From Bryopsis sp. KO-2023 (taxonomy: Eukaryota; Chlorophyta; Ulvophyceae; Bryopsidales; Bryopsidaceae), in NCBI GenBank assembly GCA_030272585.1, contig BSYQ01000014.1:372001-436000 (forward strand): DNA of 64,000 nt, read 5' to 3'. Within the stretch, counting starts at the first letter, position 1. Each line of letters opens with the position of its first letter. Position numbers and translations under genes: made by a program. The notes beneath the pieces were generated by a model, which was not told the origin of the DNA, made no database searches, and was given only the letters and a program-made list of their open reading frames with translations. Below are positions 57,128 to 64,000 of the stretch, piece after piece.

Positions 57128-58754
57128 GTGCCGCTTTAGGGGAAAGGAAAAAAATGAACGGGGTTCGAAAGGAAAAACAAGCAAGATATTGTCAGATTTA
57201 ACGTGTTGAGAATTTTTGACAAGGGGATAATTTATGGGAATGGAGAACAAAAAGAGAGAGAGAGTCTGAAAGGAAAGGGAGAGAAAAAAATTTGGAAACA
57301 ATTTGTGTTTTTTTTCTTTTTCTTTCAAGAATTATGGGGCCAGATAGTCTCTCTGTGAAGGACTTTTTTGGATTGATTGATTTTCCTTGATATTCGTCTT
57401 TTTTTTTTTCATCCCTTGTCGAAACTCGACAGGTAATGTGCCGAGGTGTTGGTGATCGGCATGTTACGAAAAATATGTGGGCCTACACTGTTCGTGCTGT
57501 TTGTAAAAAAAAGGAAAAGTTTCCCCCGCTCAACAAATTAGTTGAGGTCATCCTGAGATCCGTTATCAGAGGCAGGTTGTGTCATAATTTGAGAAAAAAA
57601 GACGAAATAAACTGAAAAACGAAAGGAGAGAATTCTGGGCATTCTGGAATTCTTTGGAGTCTGATGTCCAGTCAGACCCAATGTAGACGACTTCTTATGA
57701 ATGTTCTATTTTGGAATGTGGCTTTTTCGGGACTGGGATATTTTGCAAATTTTTTGCAGAAACGCCAAGGGGGCCCCCAAATGATTTTCTCTCAACCCAT
57801 ACAGATCCCCCTCACAATTTTTCATGGTGATACCCCAGCCTCTACAAAGTTACACAACAGGGGGGACCAGATCGCAAGCAGTCCCCCTCTTCCTGACAAA
57901 CTTCCAGCAACAAGAAATTTGGGGCCAAAATTGAGGTTGACAACACAAAAAAATCTTGGTAGAGATCCCTTTGCACCAGAGTTCCCTAGTGAGGGATTTC
58001 ACACCATCCCTCCCCTGCATCGAACAGTAACCATTTGTACAGCTACCACATTTCTTTCGGTGGCGAGCTCTGTATTGTTCAGTTCTGTTCTGCTCTGTTT
58101 GAGCAGCATGCCCTTTGTGGGGATCTTTCCTGGGATGGACGACACACACGCAAATTTTATGTGGTACATTTTACCGTCTGCGTACCATTGTACCGAGCTG
58201 AAAGGGACAATCGGCGACACAAGAATACGACCCGCAAGCACCCTCCAGCCGAGCGAAGAAGCAACGCGATGGGTGTGGCGGGCCTTTCAGTGTTTTCCCG
58301 TGAGGAGAAAAAGAACTCCCCCACTTGTCGACCCAATATGATCCGATATGTTTGTGCATTCAGCAAGAGACGTCGATTTTTTTTTGAAATTCTTTGAATT
58401 TTTGCGTGGTGTGCGTGCTATTGACTGGTTTTGAAAAACTTGCTTACCTGTGTCCCCCTCCACGCCACTTTTCCAAAATAAGTCATGGTGGTGTCATGCA
58501 ATTCTCCCACAAGATCGAATCTGTTGCTTGGGTTAGTATCACCAAGCCACCAACATTGTGGCGATGACAGTCCCATGTCCAAAATTTAGATTTAAACTCT
58601 ATTTTATATTTTAAAATAATAATTTTATTATTATTGTGGTGGCGATCACCAGCCACTGGGTAAGGTCAAGGGCTCATTGTAACTTTTGTTTCTCGACACC
58701 GTTTCGTCAGGACTTAAATTTTTCGGAGCACTCCACCCGTTGGGTGCTGCAAAC
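57128..58754. other. Intergenic region with doubtful long frame
   Basis: SAR1 3' flank and hydrolase upstream region. A 225-codon plus-strand frame (57664-58341) is open, but it has no recognisable motif, irregular composition and overlapping frames on the other strand, so it is not called. A possible non-coding or N-terminal exon of the ABHD18-like gene could begin after the acceptor at 58710. Confidence 0.4.
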
Positions 58755-61376
<2,622 letters not shown>

Positions 61377-63739
61377 ATTGATGTTGCAGATTGGGTTGGT
61401 TTTTTTTGGGGGGGGGGTTAAAGGGGTTTGTCTTTCGACCATCAAGTCCAGAGGATAGGACCCTGGTCTGGTCAGACAAATGCTGACTAATTTTGCTGAT
61501 TGTTAGGTAGTCTGAGTGGTTGCTAATTGGAAAGGGGGGGTGGGTGGGTCGATTTCAGGATTAAAAAAAGCAGCTTTGGTGTCGATGATGTCATATTCTG
61601 GGGTGGGTGTTCCACCACAAATTTTGGTTGGGGAAACATTTGTAAACTGTAAGTTGAAAAGAAAAAGATTACGTGGTGTATCGGCATGGGGCTACCAGCC
61701 TTGGGGTGACACATTCGAAAGAAAAAACATTGCACAAAATGTATCGGTGCAAGCCATCATCTTGGTTCTGGCTGACCCACCAAGGTATCTGTTAATGTAT
61801 CAAACTGAATCAACAGATCTGTATTGTACAGTCACTACTGCTCCTTTCCTGGGAAACTGTGCGAAGCAAATTCCTTCCTGAGCTGGTCAGTCAAACAATG
61901 ACTGACCAGGTCACATGGGCTCGATCGAGTGAAAGCCAACACCACAAAAACTTCACAATTACTCGAAAATTCCATATTCCAAATGGAAATTGGAAATGGT
62001 TCCCGAGAGGCACGGTCTTCCTTGCAGTCAGATTACAACACAAGATTTTGGTATAATGTGTTACAATACTTTGCTGTGAAAGTCAGATAATCTAATCTAA
62101 CCTTGTCACCCCACCCTAAAAAAGACTCACATTGGTTTGTTTCGTAAAACCCGAGTTCTCCTCTGTTGATGAAACTACTGTCGGTCAACTCCTCCAATCC
62201 ATCTTCCACACCATCCAATGCCTAAGCATCCATGCAGAAAAAGATCCTTTTTTTCTTACCACTTCTTTGTTTGATGCGTTTCCTTTCCCAGAAAAACATG
62301 TCACCATAGTGTTACAATATCAAAACAAAAGTAATTATGGCAATAAAAGGTGAACTGTCACCTTTTTTTTCCCAGCCCATCCCATTTTTTGACCCCCATT
62401 TTAAACCCATAGTGGGAAAGTCTTCCCAAAGAAAGCATTGCCCCCCCCTCCCCCCCCCCCCCCTTTCCTCCCTTCTTCTTTCTTTTTGGTTGTTTTTGAG
62501 AGAAGATTTGCCCATGTTCCCTCCCCACTGCCTAAGTCCCCAAGAAAACCCCACCACTTTGCCCCCCCCCCCTCAAGAACGAAATAGGGGGGTGATAGTT
62601 CGCTACGTGTGTTGCCTCCCTCCCACCCCATTTTGAATTGCTTTGCTAGATGCCCCCCCCCCCCACTCCCCCCCCCCCCTTTTGTTTTTGCAAGGATGCA
62701 ACATATTAGCCCTAACAACCCCTTCAAACAAAAAATGTACTTCTGAGACGCTCCGTCTCGAAACACGAGATCCTTGGCGTTGAACCACCACCATAATTTT
62801 CACACTTCCACCCCCCCTATCTCCCCCATGTCAATTTTCCTCCTCTTCTTCCCTCTCTTAATAACACTGCCCCAACGTTTGCCTAAAAGAGTGCCCTAGC
62901 ACTGAAGTTATCTCATAACCCCAATATTGTTGTTTTTTTTGCCCTGAAACCCCCTAACACTCACAGAATATACCCTCAATATACGCACACACAAAAAAAC
63001 CTGTGTGTATGGAGGGCATCCTGGATCCATATTCTTTTCTTTTTTTTTACTTTTTTCTTTTATTCTATTAAAATTTGATTTTAAAATCCCCCTCCCCGGT
63101 GCGATTAGCAGCTACTGTTGCTCTTTTCTTAAGAATCCCTTTTACCCCAAAATACCTCTTCCTTCTTACAGTATCATTTGCCATGTTTGTTTGTTTTTTT
63201 TTGTTTTTTTTGTTTTTTTTTCTCTTTAGATAATTCAATTTTAGTTTTTCAAATTTTCCTGAAGTCCACGTGAAATATTAATCTTGGCCGAAATTAACTG
63301 CATTTCGAGTCAATGTCAACCTTTCATTTCCACACCTTGTATGTGTGTTCCCCTACCCCCTTCCAGTACAATTTTTTTTCCTGATCTTGTACATCCTGAC
63401 AAAATGATGTTCCTATTCCGTAATATTTTTTATTTATTTAATTTTTTTTTCTGTTTTTTTTCTTTTCTTTTCTTTTTTCTTCCAAAACTCTCGTTTGAAA
63501 CGTCCCCTTATTCCATTTTTCCCAAACATTCCCACCAAAAATACACAACCCCCCAAAACACCTTCTCACACTTACCGCTCCACCTTCCTGCTTTGTCACT
63601 CTTTTAACACCCGTCCTCCTCTACATCAATTTTTTTCTCCACTCAACCTCTCTCTCTCTCCCCCATTTATTTTTTTACAGGTATAACAAGTTTTTTTAAG
63701 TCGCCCCCCTTTGGTCAGGAGCATTTGTTCAGATATCCT
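61377..63739. other. Low-complexity intergenic region
   Basis: About 2.4 kb with poly-C tracts (62430-62465, 62560-62575, 62650-62682), poly-T tracts and no supportable gene. On the minus strand it may contain further 3' exons or the 3' UTR of the leucine-rich-repeat gene; none could be recognised. Confidence 0.45.
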
Positions 63740-64000
63740 CTAAACCCCCATCTCACAGATGGAGGTGTAAGTTAAAGATGTCAACCTCTCTAACGGCTTC
63801 AAAATTTTAGCAAGTTTCCACCCCCTCATGCCCGTCCCGGTCGAGCCGATATCCAGCTCGGTAAGGTTAGTGTGGGGCAGCAAATGTTTCAACCCCATCA
63901 TGGTGATTGGGGTCGACCATAATTTCAGCGAAGCCAACCTCTTGAGCGTGGAAATTTTCTGCAATCCAGCATCCCCAACTCTCGTACTCGTCAAATTGAG
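63740..64000 (-). CDS. Leucine-rich-repeat protein, 3' part of a gene running off the window
   Basis: Open minus-strand frame continuing past the window edge. It reads LNLTSTRVGDAGLQKISTLK, then LASLKLWSTPITMMGLKHLL, LTELDIGSTGTGMRG and LERLTSLTYTSIC. The ~24-residue period with LxxLxLxxTxIxxxGL is typical of RNI/F-box-associated leucine-rich repeats. A stop follows at 63740, but a good donor (ATCT|GTGAGA) lies just before it, so the true exon may end near 63757 and the gene may go on. Function cannot be told from the repeats; protein-protein contact, possibly in an SCF ligase. Confidence 0.7.
   Translation of the reverse strand, partial: LNLTSTRVGDAGLQKISTLKRLASLKLWSTPITMMGLKHLLPHTNLTELDIGSTGTGMRGWKLAKILKPLERLTSLTYTSICEMGV

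Noticed and set aside
57664-58341. 225-codon plus-strand open frame between SAR1 and the ABHD18-like gene
   Set aside because: No recognisable motif, irregular composition, competing frames on the other strand and no splice context; judged chance.

Overview
The window is nuclear DNA from an intron-rich unicellular eukaryote. Genes are split by GT-AG introns of roughly 80 to 900 bp with T-rich 3' ends. Intergenic DNA is full of poly-T, poly-C and short simple repeats. I see no bacterial operons, rRNA, tRNA or CRISPR array. A P-class PPR protein, an iron superoxide dismutase with an N-terminal presequence, and a plant-GRIK-like kinase with an HGD catalytic loop fit a photosynthetic protist (for example a chlorarachniophyte, ochrophyte or cryptophyte). 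The sequence alone does not settle the lineage. Exon boundaries below were worked out by hand from splice signals, codon phase and family conservation.

Layout. 0.9-3.2 kb: Pumilio RNA-binding protein (+). 4.0-10.2 kb: SUV3-type organellar RNA helicase, 11 exons (+). 12.0-13.5 kb: unrecognised gene (-). 15.3-16.2 kb: PEMT/ICMT-like membrane methyltransferase (-), divergent from a multi-TM class 3 lipase at 16.8-19.5 kb (+). 21.3-23.2 kb: Fe-superoxide dismutase, six exons (-). 25.8-28.5 kb: single-exon CaMKK/GRIK-like kinase fused to a cyclic-nucleotide-binding-like domain (-). 29.0-30.9 kb: disordered basic/proline-rich protein (+). 32.1-32.8 kb: CKS1, a three-exon gene with no long ORF (+). 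35.2-39.1 kb: PPR protein (+). 40.1-45.1 kb: SLC35C2-like nucleotide-sugar/triose-phosphate transporter (+). 46.7-48.5 kb: PHD-ARID-Agenet chromatin protein (+). 49.2-50.2 kb: SOUL heme-binding protein (+). 51.2-54.3 kb: prohibitin 1, eight exons (-). 55.0-57.1 kb: SAR1 GTPase, seven exons (+). 58.8-61.4 kb: ABHD18-like alpha/beta hydrolase (+). 63.7-64.0 kb: end of a leucine-rich-repeat gene running off the window (-).

The genes are mostly housekeeping and show no obvious pathway cluster. Loose themes are mitochondria/organelle maintenance (SUV3, PHB1, PPR, SOD), secretory pathway (SAR1, SLC35C2), RNA control (Pumilio, PPR), and lipid or ester hydrolysis (class 3 lipase, ABHD18).

The most interesting unexplained structure is in the mobile DNA. 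There are two 5'-truncated copies of a short non-LTR-type retroposon with a 3' hairpin and (TTTG)n tail, each inside its own 11-12 bp target-site duplication. A second retroposon family has an (ATTC)n tail. There is a near-perfect 229-bp MITE with TA duplications, and a 208-bp foldback element. The last intron of the SLC35C2 gene carries both a retroposon fragment and the MITE, and is itself bounded by a 10-bp direct repeat. I found no convincing wholly new multi-gene system.
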